Shown here piece after piece: positions 17,001 through 23,491 of a DNA stretch of 26,577 bases. Numbering within the stretch: the first letter of the stretch is position 1; each line of letters begins with the position of its first letter. The stretch lies in assembly GCA_900556665.1 (NCBI GenBank), contig USPX01000009.1, positions 1-26,577 of the forward strand. The letters run 5' to 3'. A model generated the notes under the pieces. That model was not told the origin of the DNA and searched no databases. It saw nothing but the letters and a program-made list of their open reading frames with translations. Position numbers and translations under genes: made by a program. The stretch is from an uncultured Eubacteriales bacterium (GTDB taxonomy: Bacteria > Bacillota_A > Clostridia > Lachnospirales > Cellulosilyticaceae).

Positions 17001-17932
17001 AATATAGCAATATTGTGGGAAGAACAGAAGGCTTAGAGCCAGATAAGGTATTAGGTCGTGGACTTGCTAAAATGCAATATCCAGTAGAGTTTCAAACTGC
17101 TCTGCCACAAGTGGCAGGTCACACAACAGTAGAGGCGATTCGCTACTTTGAAAGTTTACAAAATGTAGGTGCAGCAGTACCTATTCCTCAAATGCCAAAT
17201 AGAATCAATCTATTAAGACTAAATGAAACAGCAAGTAAAGATATTTTACATATAGGACTTAATCATAATGATATGTTACCTGTAAGCTTAGACTTAAGAA
17301 CAAGCTTAGGAGTAATGGTAGCAGGGGATGTTCAAACAGGTAAGAGTACAACGCTTATTTCATGGACACATGCATTATGGGATAAATTTGGTAAAGAAAA
17401 TGTGGAAATGTATATAGCAGATTCACAAAACATGGGGCTTTTTGCTTTAACGAATGAAAGCGAATACTATGATTTAACAGGATATGATATAGAAGAAATC
17501 GTAGAACGTCTTAGAAACTTAGTGGATGAAAGGCGTGAGGAGCTTAATAGCGCACGTCAACAAGGTGAAGATACAGAAGCTTTATATGATAGTTGGAAAC
17601 AAGTTTTAATTGTAATAGATAATATTATAGAGTTTGCAGAAGCAGGAGATTATGACTTAAAAGAAACATTGATGGTGATTCTTAAAAAAGCTTATGGTCT
17701 TAAAATACTCATCATAGCAGCAGGGGATGAAGCAGAGTATACAAACAACTGGGAAGACCTTGTAAAAGGTGTGAGAGAAATGCAAACTGGTGTACTCCTA
17801 GGTAGTATCAAAGAACAAAATCTATTTAATGCAAGAGTGCCATATGGTTACTATGAAAAAGAATTTGCATTAGGCGATGGTTACTTGGTAGTAAAAAATA
17901 AATTTGCACCACTTAAATTAGGAGAAATCTAA
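14030..17932 (+). CDS. essC: EssC/YukB FtsK/SpoIIIE-type T7SS motor ATPase without FHA domains
   Basis: A 1300-residue membrane ATPase, the central motor and substrate receptor of type VII secretion. A short Pro-rich cytoplasmic start, two membrane segments (about 40-58 and 64-84), a pre-ATPase region, then three FtsK/SpoIIIE ATPase modules: D1 Walker A GTTGSGKS (478-485) with Walker B Asp588/Glu589; D2 Walker A GSSGTGKT (825-832) with Asp930/Asn931; D3 Walker A GDVQTGKS (1099-1106) with Asp1197/Asn1198. Only D1 keeps the Asp-Glu pair, so D1 is likely the catalytic module, and D2/D3 may bind nucleotide or substrate. The two N-terminal FHA domains of S. aureus EssC (1479 residues) are absent: only 39 residues precede the first membrane segment. 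Ribosome site AAAAGGATAGG. Genes for EssA, EssB or EsaA are not seen near it. Confidence 0.95.
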   Translation: MEGKNKNIFSRPPRFLPEIPRGEVEIPAPPSNQDKPEIQWLSIFLPPLVMIAGSIFMAMNSGGTYVIITVATTVVTIFISLVNATNQIKKYKRYIKTRKTKYLQLISDLRTEFSLAKEQQIAGMNEINPSPSTCVERVLRTDSKLWEKTPAHNDFLSIRLGLGSIPATLQPKYRKAELMLEPDPLQEEPEKLAKEFEKISNLPVCLDLLNSEISGIAGPQNEVQEMLKVLALQMVTNHSYHDVKIVLLLKEEEVKAWEWMKHLPHLWDDDFNIRFMMCPGAMAHQTLGMLYDHLKERDNKQSNSEHMQYSYSQFVFIVSDSGLLEDEPISKYLYSGYKNIGVTTIFTAERKEYLPTNCKSVVTLQGKVGTYANKETTEQLAFNVDQVTKEDLEKVGRSLAPIRLKKSAANFSLPKSITLLETMKAKCVEEVPLLSNWSQNKTYNGMGVPIGARAGGELFNLDMQAYETSHGPHGLVAGTTGSGKSELLQSIIISLAINFHPHDVVFVLIDYKGGGMADVFKGMPHLVGTITNLGGNQTTRALLSIKSELKRRQAIFSAHEVNNIDKYQKLYHAGKAKEPLPHLIMIADEFAELKAEQPDFMKELVSAARVGRSLGVHLILATQKPAGVVDDQIWSNSRFKICLKVQDETDSKDVIKRPDAAMIKEPGRAYIQVGNDEIFEMFQSTFSGADYDPDGQSGKKRNNKKLFKVDLNGRSTQIYPLEQEHIDKSEKDSQLKAMVEYITKVAQDNDIEGLKGPWLPPLTEELYLDEVIDEIKTDAEMQKQVWASQEEGLVATVGIEDDPKGQIQAPLTLDFASEGNLMVYGSSGTGKTTFLESMMLSLAYRYSPEHFNLYIMDFGGGSLKKYSRLPHCGGVIGLEDEEKLNQFMRFIFRIIEERKEAFEDVMVSNIQAYNRESNVKKLPHIVLVIDNYFALSETYEEIDEKMLVLSREGSKYGIYVVATANSSTLVRYKMSINFKMAVTMQLTDETEYSNIVGRTEGLEPDKVLGRGLAKMQYPVEFQTALPQVAGHTTVEAIRYFESLQNVGAAVPIPQMPNRINLLRLNETASKDILHIGLNHNDMLPVSLDLRTSLGVMVAGDVQTGKSTTLISWTHALWDKFGKENVEMYIADSQNMGLFALTNESEYYDLTGYDIEEIVERLRNLVDERREELNSARQQGEDTEALYDSWKQVLIVIDNIIEFAEAGDYDLKETLMVILKKAYGLKILIIAAGDEAEYTNNWEDLVKGVREMQTGVLLGSIKEQNLFNARVPYGYYEKEFALGDGYLVVKNKFAPLKLGEI

Positions 17933-17955
17933 TATCAATTTTTACAAGTCATTAT

Positions 17956-17990
17956 CAATATAGTTATCAAAGATTAGGATAATTATATTG
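17956..17990 (+). repeat. 13-bp inverted repeat between essC and the WXG100 pair
   Basis: CAATATAGTTATC (17956-17968) pairs with GATAATTATATTG (17978-17990) across a 9-base loop, with one G-U pair. It is AT-rich and not followed by a T run, so it is not a classic terminator. It could mark an mRNA processing or stability point, or a protein-binding palindrome, between the motor gene and the small secreted genes that need far higher expression. Confidence 0.55.
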
Positions 17991-18024
17991 TTAATAATAT
18001 ATGATTAAAAAGGAGAATAGAATT

Positions 18025-18315
18025 ATGGCAACACAGTTTTTATTTAACGCAAATGAAGTAAAAGGTGTAGCAAGTAAATTAAAACAAAAAGCTACAAAAT
18101 TACAATCAACACAAAGAGAATTAAAAACAACAATTAATAAAGTAAGCAGCTGGTGGGAAGGTGAATCAGAATCAGCATTCATCGAACAATACAATAGATT
18201 CGAACCAAGCTTAAAAGAATTAGAAGAATTAGCAAAAGCTATTGCAAAACAACTTGATGATATTGCAAAACTTAAAATGGAAAACGAAGCAAAAAGAGCA
18301 AAAATGTTCAAATAA
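18025..18315 (+). CDS. WXG100 family T7SS substrate 1 (EsxA-like)
   Basis: A 96-residue protein with two long helices joined by the turn 'SWWEGES' (W43-W44-E45-G46), the WXG100 hallmark. The N-terminal 'FLFNANEVKGVASKL' and Lys-rich C-terminal tail are usual. Such proteins are dimeric secreted substrates and partners for larger T7 effectors. ATG 18025 is chosen since AAAAGGAG (18008-18015) lies before it; the ATG at 18001 precedes that site. Codons are strongly A-biased (GAA, AAA, CAA, GCA), consistent with high expression. A second WXG100 gene follows after 57 bases. Confidence 0.93.
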   Translation: MATQFLFNANEVKGVASKLKQKATKLQSTQRELKTTINKVSSWWEGESESAFIEQYNRFEPSLKELEELAKAIAKQLDDIAKLKMENEAKRAKMFK

Positions 18316-18372
18316 GAAATAAATTAAATTTACATATAAACAGAAGATAAGTAGATATTAGGAGGCTTTAAA

Positions 18373-18675
18373 ATGGCAAATCAATTAAAATTTAATACAA
18401 GCGACGCCCTATCAGCGAAAAAAACTATTGAAGCTAAGGCAAAAGAAATCGACAGCACAATGAAAGAAGTTAAATCTTGTATGCAAAGTGTAAGTTCATG
18501 GTGGAAAGGTGATGCTGTAACTAAATTCATCGGTCAATATGACAAGATTTCTAAAGATGTAAATAAACTCATTGAATGTGTAAACACAATTGGAAAACAA
18601 CTTGAAGCACAAGCAAAAGCACAACAAGAAGAAGATGCAGATATCGCTGCAAAATTAAACCAAACAATTAAATAG
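18373..18675 (+). CDS. WXG100 family T7SS substrate 2 (EsxA-like)
   Basis: A 100-residue two-helix protein with 'SWWKGDA' (W43-W44-K45-G46). It aligns position for position with its upstream neighbour around the turn (both have SSWW from residue 41), showing a tandem duplication, but the helices differ enough to permit a heterodimer. It carries two cysteines (about residues 36 and 75), unusual for the family. Ribosome site TTAGGAGG. A terminator-like hairpin follows at 18703. Confidence 0.93.
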   Translation: MANQLKFNTSDALSAKKTIEAKAKEIDSTMKEVKSCMQSVSSWWKGDAVTKFIGQYDKISKDVNKLIECVNTIGKQLEAQAKAQQEEDADIAAKLNQTIK

Positions 18676-18702
18676 TTTATATTAGGACTAATAGATAGAG
18701 GG

Positions 18703-18742
18703 AGGGCCAGAACTATTTTAAATAGCTTTGGTCCTTTTCCTT
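18703..18742 (+). terminator. Terminator-like hairpin after the tandem WXG100 genes
   Basis: A 15-bp stem (18703-18717 with 18721-18735: 12 Watson-Crick pairs, two G-U, one mismatch) with a tiny TTA loop, followed by TTTCCTT. The T run is broken, so it may be a partial terminator that lets some transcripts continue into the stalk-protein gene while favouring the WXG100 messages. Confidence 0.65.
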
Positions 18743-18774
18743 AGAAAAACAGAAGGATATATGAGGAGATTAGA

Positions 18775-19617
18775 ATGCAAAAGAATAGAGTTATAAAAAC
18801 ATTAGTTGTATTATTAGCATTAGTAATAGCAATGCCGATTTTTGCTGCAGGAGTTATTCGTGTTGTAGTAAATGGAGAACGTGTCATGTTCCCGGATGCA
18901 CAGCCTTATATGGACAGCAATAATCGTGTGCTCATTCCAGTACGTTTTGTAAGTGAAGAATTAGGGGCAAAGGTTAATTGGAATAAAAATACTAAAACAG
19001 TAACGATTGTAGATAACAATAACACAGTAGTATTAGTTGTTGGAGAAAAGAAAATGAAGGTAAATGGCGTAACAAAACAACTAGATACAAAAGCGATCAT
19101 TAAAAATACAAGAACATTTGTACCACTACGTTTTGTAAGTGAAGCATTAGGTGCAACAGTAGAATGGGACAGCAAAGGTAAAAGTGTTTACATCAACAAT
19201 AATGGGAAACCAATAGTAAAAGAAAAAGTGGTAGAAAGTTTAGGATTCAGTGTTCCTCTTGGAGATAGTAAAGAATGTAAGCAAGATGAAATGGGATATA
19301 GTATTACTATGAATTCTATGTTGGAAATATCATTACATAATGCTGCAACGGCTAAAAAAGGTGGTGTTGTACTTTTAGCAACATTAAGTCGTTCTTATAG
19401 TACAGGAGATTTTGATAAGCAATGCCAAGAAACAGAAGAGTTACTTAGCCAGAAGTTTAGTAGTAGCACAGTAAAAAATATTATGGCGTATGTTAAGAAA
19501 AAAGATCATGTTGATACTAGTGTACCTGAAAAACATTTTTATGAAGGAATCTATGATATTGAAGTAAGTGCAAAATCTAACGGTCCTGCTAATGTTTATG
19601 TAATGTATAAGCAATAA
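18775..19617 (+). CDS. Exported copper-amine-oxidase N-terminal-type (stalk domain) protein
   Basis: A 280-residue protein with a Sec signal peptide (basic start, hydrophobic stretch about 8-24, likely cut near 'FAAG'). Residues about 27-140 form the double-repeat CuAO-N1/stalk domain, with 'NRVLIPVRFVSEELGAKVNW' and 'TRTFVPLRFVSEALGATVEW' repeats typical of clostridial cell-surface proteins. The C-terminal ~130 residues are not recognised. The fold is thought to bind cell-wall or surface polymers. It is exported by Sec, not by T7SS, so in this place it likely acts outside the membrane, possibly as an envelope part of the machine. AGGAG precedes ATG. It ends 13 bases before the next exported protein's gene, with which it is probably co-transcribed. 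Confidence 0.85.
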   Translation: MQKNRVIKTLVVLLALVIAMPIFAAGVIRVVVNGERVMFPDAQPYMDSNNRVLIPVRFVSEELGAKVNWNKNTKTVTIVDNNNTVVLVVGEKKMKVNGVTKQLDTKAIIKNTRTFVPLRFVSEALGATVEWDSKGKSVYINNNGKPIVKEKVVESLGFSVPLGDSKECKQDEMGYSITMNSMLEISLHNAATAKKGGVVLLATLSRSYSTGDFDKQCQETEELLSQKFSSSTVKNIMAYVKKKDHVDTSVPEKHFYEGIYDIEVSAKSNGPANVYVMYKQ

Positions 19618-19630
19618 GAGGTGGTACATA

Positions 19631-22330
19631 GTGAGAAAGTTAATAAAGGTAGTTAGTAAAGTAGTAAGTATAGGGTTAATAGCAAGTGGATGTTTTAGTA
19701 ATCTATATGCTGCAGGAACTGAAGCACTTACAAGTAGCAATGCTTTACAAATTTTAAATAAAGAAATCAATGAGCTATATGGAGTTCCTAATTATTATCA
19801 TGATGTATCAGGTAATACGCTTAATAAGAAACTTTTTGAAAGAGGTATTCAGGAAGCTACTAAAGATAATGTTATGAATTTCCATATTGCTTATGGAACT
19901 GAGAATGGTAGAAATCGTGGCGGTATCATAGAATATTTAGGTTATACACCAGGGAATACAAACGATAGAGATGTTATAGAAAATAGGGAATTTAAATGGG
20001 ATGCTTGGGGCGGACAGCCTATTCAAAGTATGGATTTAATTAAAAAGCCCTGGGAAAATAGAAGTAGTGCAGGCTTAAAAAGATGTGAAAAGAGCCATTT
20101 TGATGGTAAAAATGTTAGTTATACAATGCCAGACGGTACCAAGAAAACCTTAAATGATGCTATTCAAACTGGTCTTAACATTCGTTATGGTGGAAAACAA
20201 AGTAAGGAAGTTTGTGAAGAGACTAGTAACCCAACAGCAATCGTATATTCTAATAATGCAAAGCCTAGAAATGGTGGAGATTGGATAGATTATGTTCATA
20301 TTGTACAGCCACCAACTTATTATTCATGGGGACAAGGCTATATGTATATAGATTCTGGTAAACGTTATCTAGGTGTGTCTATTGCACCATTTTCTCTAGT
20401 ACAATCAGATTTATGGGCAGAAATTGAGTCAGCTCCTAATATGGCGCGTTATACGTATGAAGTAAATGTAACAGCAGCTATTAAATCAAGCTTTTCAAAA
20501 GAACAAACAACGGATTTTGCTTGGAGTGTTATTGGTAAGAAGAGTGGTAAAGCAGTAGAAGGCATTCAGTATACAGGTTATGGTGGCTTAAATACAATTA
20601 GCGGAAAATGTAAGATACCAGCTCAAGGTAAAGATGCTACCTTCAATATTAGTTTTAAAATGCCAAACGAACCTGTTGTTGTTAAGTTTACAGTTAATAA
20701 GAATACAGGTATCAAGGAATTAACAAAAGATAATAATACAGCTACATATGAAATTGATTTGGAACCTTATGAAATTAGGGAGAAGACTTATAAATTAGAT
20801 TATGATGAGTTAACAAAACAAATAGAGCATACTTTGGCAGGTGGTAATCATAAAGCGAGTGTGACATTGCCAAAAGGAAGCTGGGTATCTAATTTAACAG
20901 GTAAATTAAATGTAAATATAACAAATAAGTCTAAAAATGATAAACAGACATTAGTAGGTGCTAAGGTAAAAGCAGGCACAAATGACCCTGTAGATGAAGC
21001 AGCCACTTCTGTAACTAGAAGCCCTATTATAGAAGGAACGATTAAGCGTACAACTACAGGAGATGATCCATTAAATCACAAATACTTAAATGCAGGACTT
21101 GTAACAAATCATTTAACATCTGCTTACGATGGAAGTGTTAATAGGACTTATGAATATCATGAGCCACATACAGTTAGTTATACAGACTCAGAAGGAAATA
21201 CACATTCTAAAAGCTGTAGTGGTTGTAGTGCATATACACGAACAGATGTAGCAACAGGGAAGTTTAAAAGTGGAGAAGATAGGGTAAGTATAAAAACTTA
21301 TATTTATAATGGTAGAGAATCTATGCCACAGGTAGCAGCAAGAAAGTTCCTTAATGAAGTACAGGCACCTAAAACACTAGAACGTACAATTTATTGGGAA
21401 AGTGATAAATATCCAATGCCAGTACAACGCTGGATGGCAAATGTTGATGTAGATGGATCTAAAGATTGGGTACCAGTAGATGGTCAATATAAACGTATAT
21501 TTAGTCAACAAAATAAGGCAACAGTAACTTGGAATGTAGAAAGTAGTATGAATCAGATTTATGCTACAGACCGCAATAGTGCAAAAAATGGTAGTCAAAA
21601 TAAGAAAGGATATCCACATGCTGCCCTTGCTACAGATAGACAATTACAAGGCTATGCTTATCCATTTAAATCAGGTTACTACTTTAATCCAGCAGGTGAA
21701 TATAAATTTACTATTGAAACAGAAATCTTTAAGAATAAGGTAGAACAAACAAAAGAACATAAAGCATTGGTAGACCGCATTATCGGAAGCTTTAGATATA
21801 CTTCTGCAATGACATATGTAGATAATTCAGGTACACCAACTAATATTGCATTAAAGATCAATAATCCAGAATCAGCAGATAGATATAGTGATTCTAAAGA
21901 TACACTTATCGTAGCAAAAAGAAATTACGAACAAGTTGAAGAAGAGTTAATTCCATATTCAGTGGACTCTTCAGGAGATAGTCATACATTCTTTAAAGAG
22001 ATTTTAGAAGGCTATGCAGAATCTAATACGATTAAAAGTAAAAACGATTATAAATATAGGGAGTATATTAAGTCAGGAGAAATTTATCGTATTGTTGAAA
22101 AAACAACTGTTACAATTCGTGTAAACCCTGAAAATGTACCTGTTTATACTTTTAGAAACATGAAAAATGGTAACTATAAAGTAAAAGCATGGTTAGAAGA
22201 TATTAAGATTGGTGATATTACAAACGTACCGAATATGACAGTAAAAGGTATTAAAACAGAAAATGGACTAGATAGTATTAATGTAACTGTTGTAGGTTCT
22301 ATGTATGATGATTTAAATAACGGATATTAG
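19631..22330 (+). CDS. Large exported beta-rich protein of unknown function
   Basis: An 899-residue protein with a signal peptide (about 1-30). It holds 'IASGC' at 17-21, a poor lipobox with Ala at -3; the alternative is ordinary cleavage near 'LYAAG'. Around residues 340-385 there is a CARDB-like beta-sandwich pattern ending in 'DNNTATYEIDLEPY'. A C-S-G-C motif (Cys529, Cys532) lies in a conserved-looking loop, perhaps a disulfide or metal site. There is no LPxTG anchor, no transmembrane segment and no WXG-like helix region. The start is GTG 19631 with AAGAGGTGG at 19617-19625. It follows the stalk-domain gene and precedes the third WXG100 gene, so it may be an extracytoplasmic part of the secretion machine, or an adhesin. 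Family not recognised. Confidence 0.75.
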   Translation: MRKLIKVVSKVVSIGLIASGCFSNLYAAGTEALTSSNALQILNKEINELYGVPNYYHDVSGNTLNKKLFERGIQEATKDNVMNFHIAYGTENGRNRGGIIEYLGYTPGNTNDRDVIENREFKWDAWGGQPIQSMDLIKKPWENRSSAGLKRCEKSHFDGKNVSYTMPDGTKKTLNDAIQTGLNIRYGGKQSKEVCEETSNPTAIVYSNNAKPRNGGDWIDYVHIVQPPTYYSWGQGYMYIDSGKRYLGVSIAPFSLVQSDLWAEIESAPNMARYTYEVNVTAAIKSSFSKEQTTDFAWSVIGKKSGKAVEGIQYTGYGGLNTISGKCKIPAQGKDATFNISFKMPNEPVVVKFTVNKNTGIKELTKDNNTATYEIDLEPYEIREKTYKLDYDELTKQIEHTLAGGNHKASVTLPKGSWVSNLTGKLNVNITNKSKNDKQTLVGAKVKAGTNDPVDEAATSVTRSPIIEGTIKRTTTGDDPLNHKYLNAGLVTNHLTSAYDGSVNRTYEYHEPHTVSYTDSEGNTHSKSCSGCSAYTRTDVATGKFKSGEDRVSIKTYIYNGRESMPQVAARKFLNEVQAPKTLERTIYWESDKYPMPVQRWMANVDVDGSKDWVPVDGQYKRIFSQQNKATVTWNVESSMNQIYATDRNSAKNGSQNKKGYPHAALATDRQLQGYAYPFKSGYYFNPAGEYKFTIETEIFKNKVEQTKEHKALVDRIIGSFRYTSAMTYVDNSGTPTNIALKINNPESADRYSDSKDTLIVAKRNYEQVEEELIPYSVDSSGDSHTFFKEILEGYAESNTIKSKNDYKYREYIKSGEIYRIVEKTTVTIRVNPENVPVYTFRNMKNGNYKVKAWLEDIKIGDITNVPNMTVKGIKTENGLDSINVTVVGSMYDDLNNGY

Positions 22331-22340
22331 AAGTAAGCAG

Positions 22341-22394
22341 AACTACTAGATTATACATAAGATCTTATTAAGAGTGTAATCTAGTAGTTTTATT
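22341..22394 (+). terminator. Terminator-like hairpin after the 899-residue protein gene
   Basis: A 16-bp stem (22341-22356 with 22374-22389, one G-U pair) enclosing a 17-base loop that itself holds a perfect 12-base palindrome (ATAAGATCTTAT, 22356-22367 region). It is followed by TTTATT. The GC content is low, so it may be a partial terminator separating the machine part from the effector part. Confidence 0.65.
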
Positions 22395-22415
22395 AGATTA
22401 AGAGAGGGAAAATAG

Positions 22416-22697
22416 ATGAATGATGCTGAAGCTATTTTAAACATGCAAAGGTCGGTTCGGGGGCAGATTAGCAAAGTAAAGGAAAAGGAATACGAGGCCA
22501 ATCGTATTGCTAAAACAAGTGCCACATGGTGGTCAGGAGAAACTGCAGAAGCCTTTAATGAATATTATAGAAAGTTATCAAGACAACTTGAACATGAGTA
22601 TGAACTCGTAAGAAGGTTAGAAAGCAGCCTAGGGACATTATCGACCAACGTTAAAAGAGCAATCAATGAAGAAAAAGCAAAGAAGGCTGGTAGGTAA
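22416..22697 (+). CDS. WXG100 family protein 3, probable effector partner
   Basis: A 93-residue two-helix protein with 'TWWSGET' (W38-W39-S40-G41). It differs from the two behind essC in its N-terminus and charged helices. It directly precedes the lipoprotein and the lipase, and small WXG100-like proteins in such a place act as targeting partners of T7 effectors. GAGAGGG precedes the ATG. The following lipoprotein gene begins 4 bases past its stop (or overlaps it), indicating coupled translation. Confidence 0.9.
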   Translation: MNDAEAILNMQRSVRGQISKVKEKEYEANRIAKTSATWWSGETAEAFNEYYRKLSRQLEHEYELVRRLESSLGTLSTNVKRAINEEKAKKAGR

Positions 22698-22701
22698 GTT
22701 A

Positions 22702-23490
22702 ATGTATAGCAAAGGATTAAAAAGGAGCGTTTTAAGAGGAGTTTTTTTAGTTATGGTACTAGTAGGTGCAGTAAGTCAGACAGGATGTAAATCCTATACA
22801 GAAATATTAGAGGAAAAAATTTTACAGGCTTTAGAAGAAAAGTATGATGAATCTTTTGTCGTAGATTCTATAGGAGGCAATTGGGCGGGAGGATTTCCAA
22901 ATAGTAGTACAGTTCAAGCACTATGCTATCCAGAGGCAGATAGTAGTTTAAGATTTGTAGTGGAAATTCAGAAAGAAACTTATGAGGTATATGATAGGTA
23001 TTTAAATAAATTAGTAGGAAGAAATGAAGAACCTTATATACAAAAATTGGCATTCGAAGTATGGGAGAATAGTACAGTTATTGTTAGCAATGATACAGTA
23101 ATGACTTATCCAAAAGAAAAAGATAGGACAATGAGAAATAGTGAGTTTTTGAAGTTATATCCACAGACTACTCAAATGGTTTATGTATTTATAAAAGGTG
23201 AAGAAGAGGTAGATGCAGAGGTAGAAATTGAAAAACTAACAAGTTTAACGAATAAACTTACACAAGAAGGGTATAGGAGTAGTTACATTAGTATTAGATA
23301 TATAGAACCTCAAATTTATGAACAGATTCCGCAGATAAGAAAAGAGGAGTATGCTGTAAATGGATATGTTGATGAAATAGGAAAAGTTTATTGTATGATG
23401 GGAGCTATCATAGAAAAAGATGGCACAATAAATCTTAATAAAGAACAGTATATAGAGAATCTTAGTGAATATGGGAAATGGGGGGAATAA
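22702..23490 (+). CDS. Probable lipoprotein, candidate immunity factor for the adjacent lipase
   Basis: A 262-residue protein: basic start, hydrophobic segment about 13-24, then 'SQTGC' with Cys29, a likely lipid-modified cysteine. The lipobox is imperfect (Gln at -3), so a lipoprotein is probable but not certain. The rest is a charged alpha/beta domain with the stretch 'SIGGNWAGGF'; no family recognised. ATG 22702 gives a normal-length signal; an upstream in-frame ATG at 22666 overlaps the WXG100 gene and would give an over-long leader. The gene ends one base before the lipase gene. In S. aureus the T7 lipase effector TslA is neutralised by a lipoprotein (TilA) encoded beside it; the arrangement here invites the same reading (inference). 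Confidence 0.7.
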   Translation: MYSKGLKRSVLRGVFLVMVLVGAVSQTGCKSYTEILEEKILQALEEKYDESFVVDSIGGNWAGGFPNSSTVQALCYPEADSSLRFVVEIQKETYEVYDRYLNKLVGRNEEPYIQKLAFEVWENSTVIVSNDTVMTYPKEKDRTMRNSEFLKLYPQTTQMVYVFIKGEEEVDAEVEIEKLTSLTNKLTQEGYRSSYISIRYIEPQIYEQIPQIRKEEYAVNGYVDEIGKVYCMMGAIIEKDGTINLNKEQYIENLSEYGKWGE

Positions 23491-23491
23491 T

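Noticed and set aside
17956..17990. Inverted repeat after essC as an intrinsic terminator
   Set aside because: The stem is AT-rich and no T run follows; kept only as an inverted repeat.
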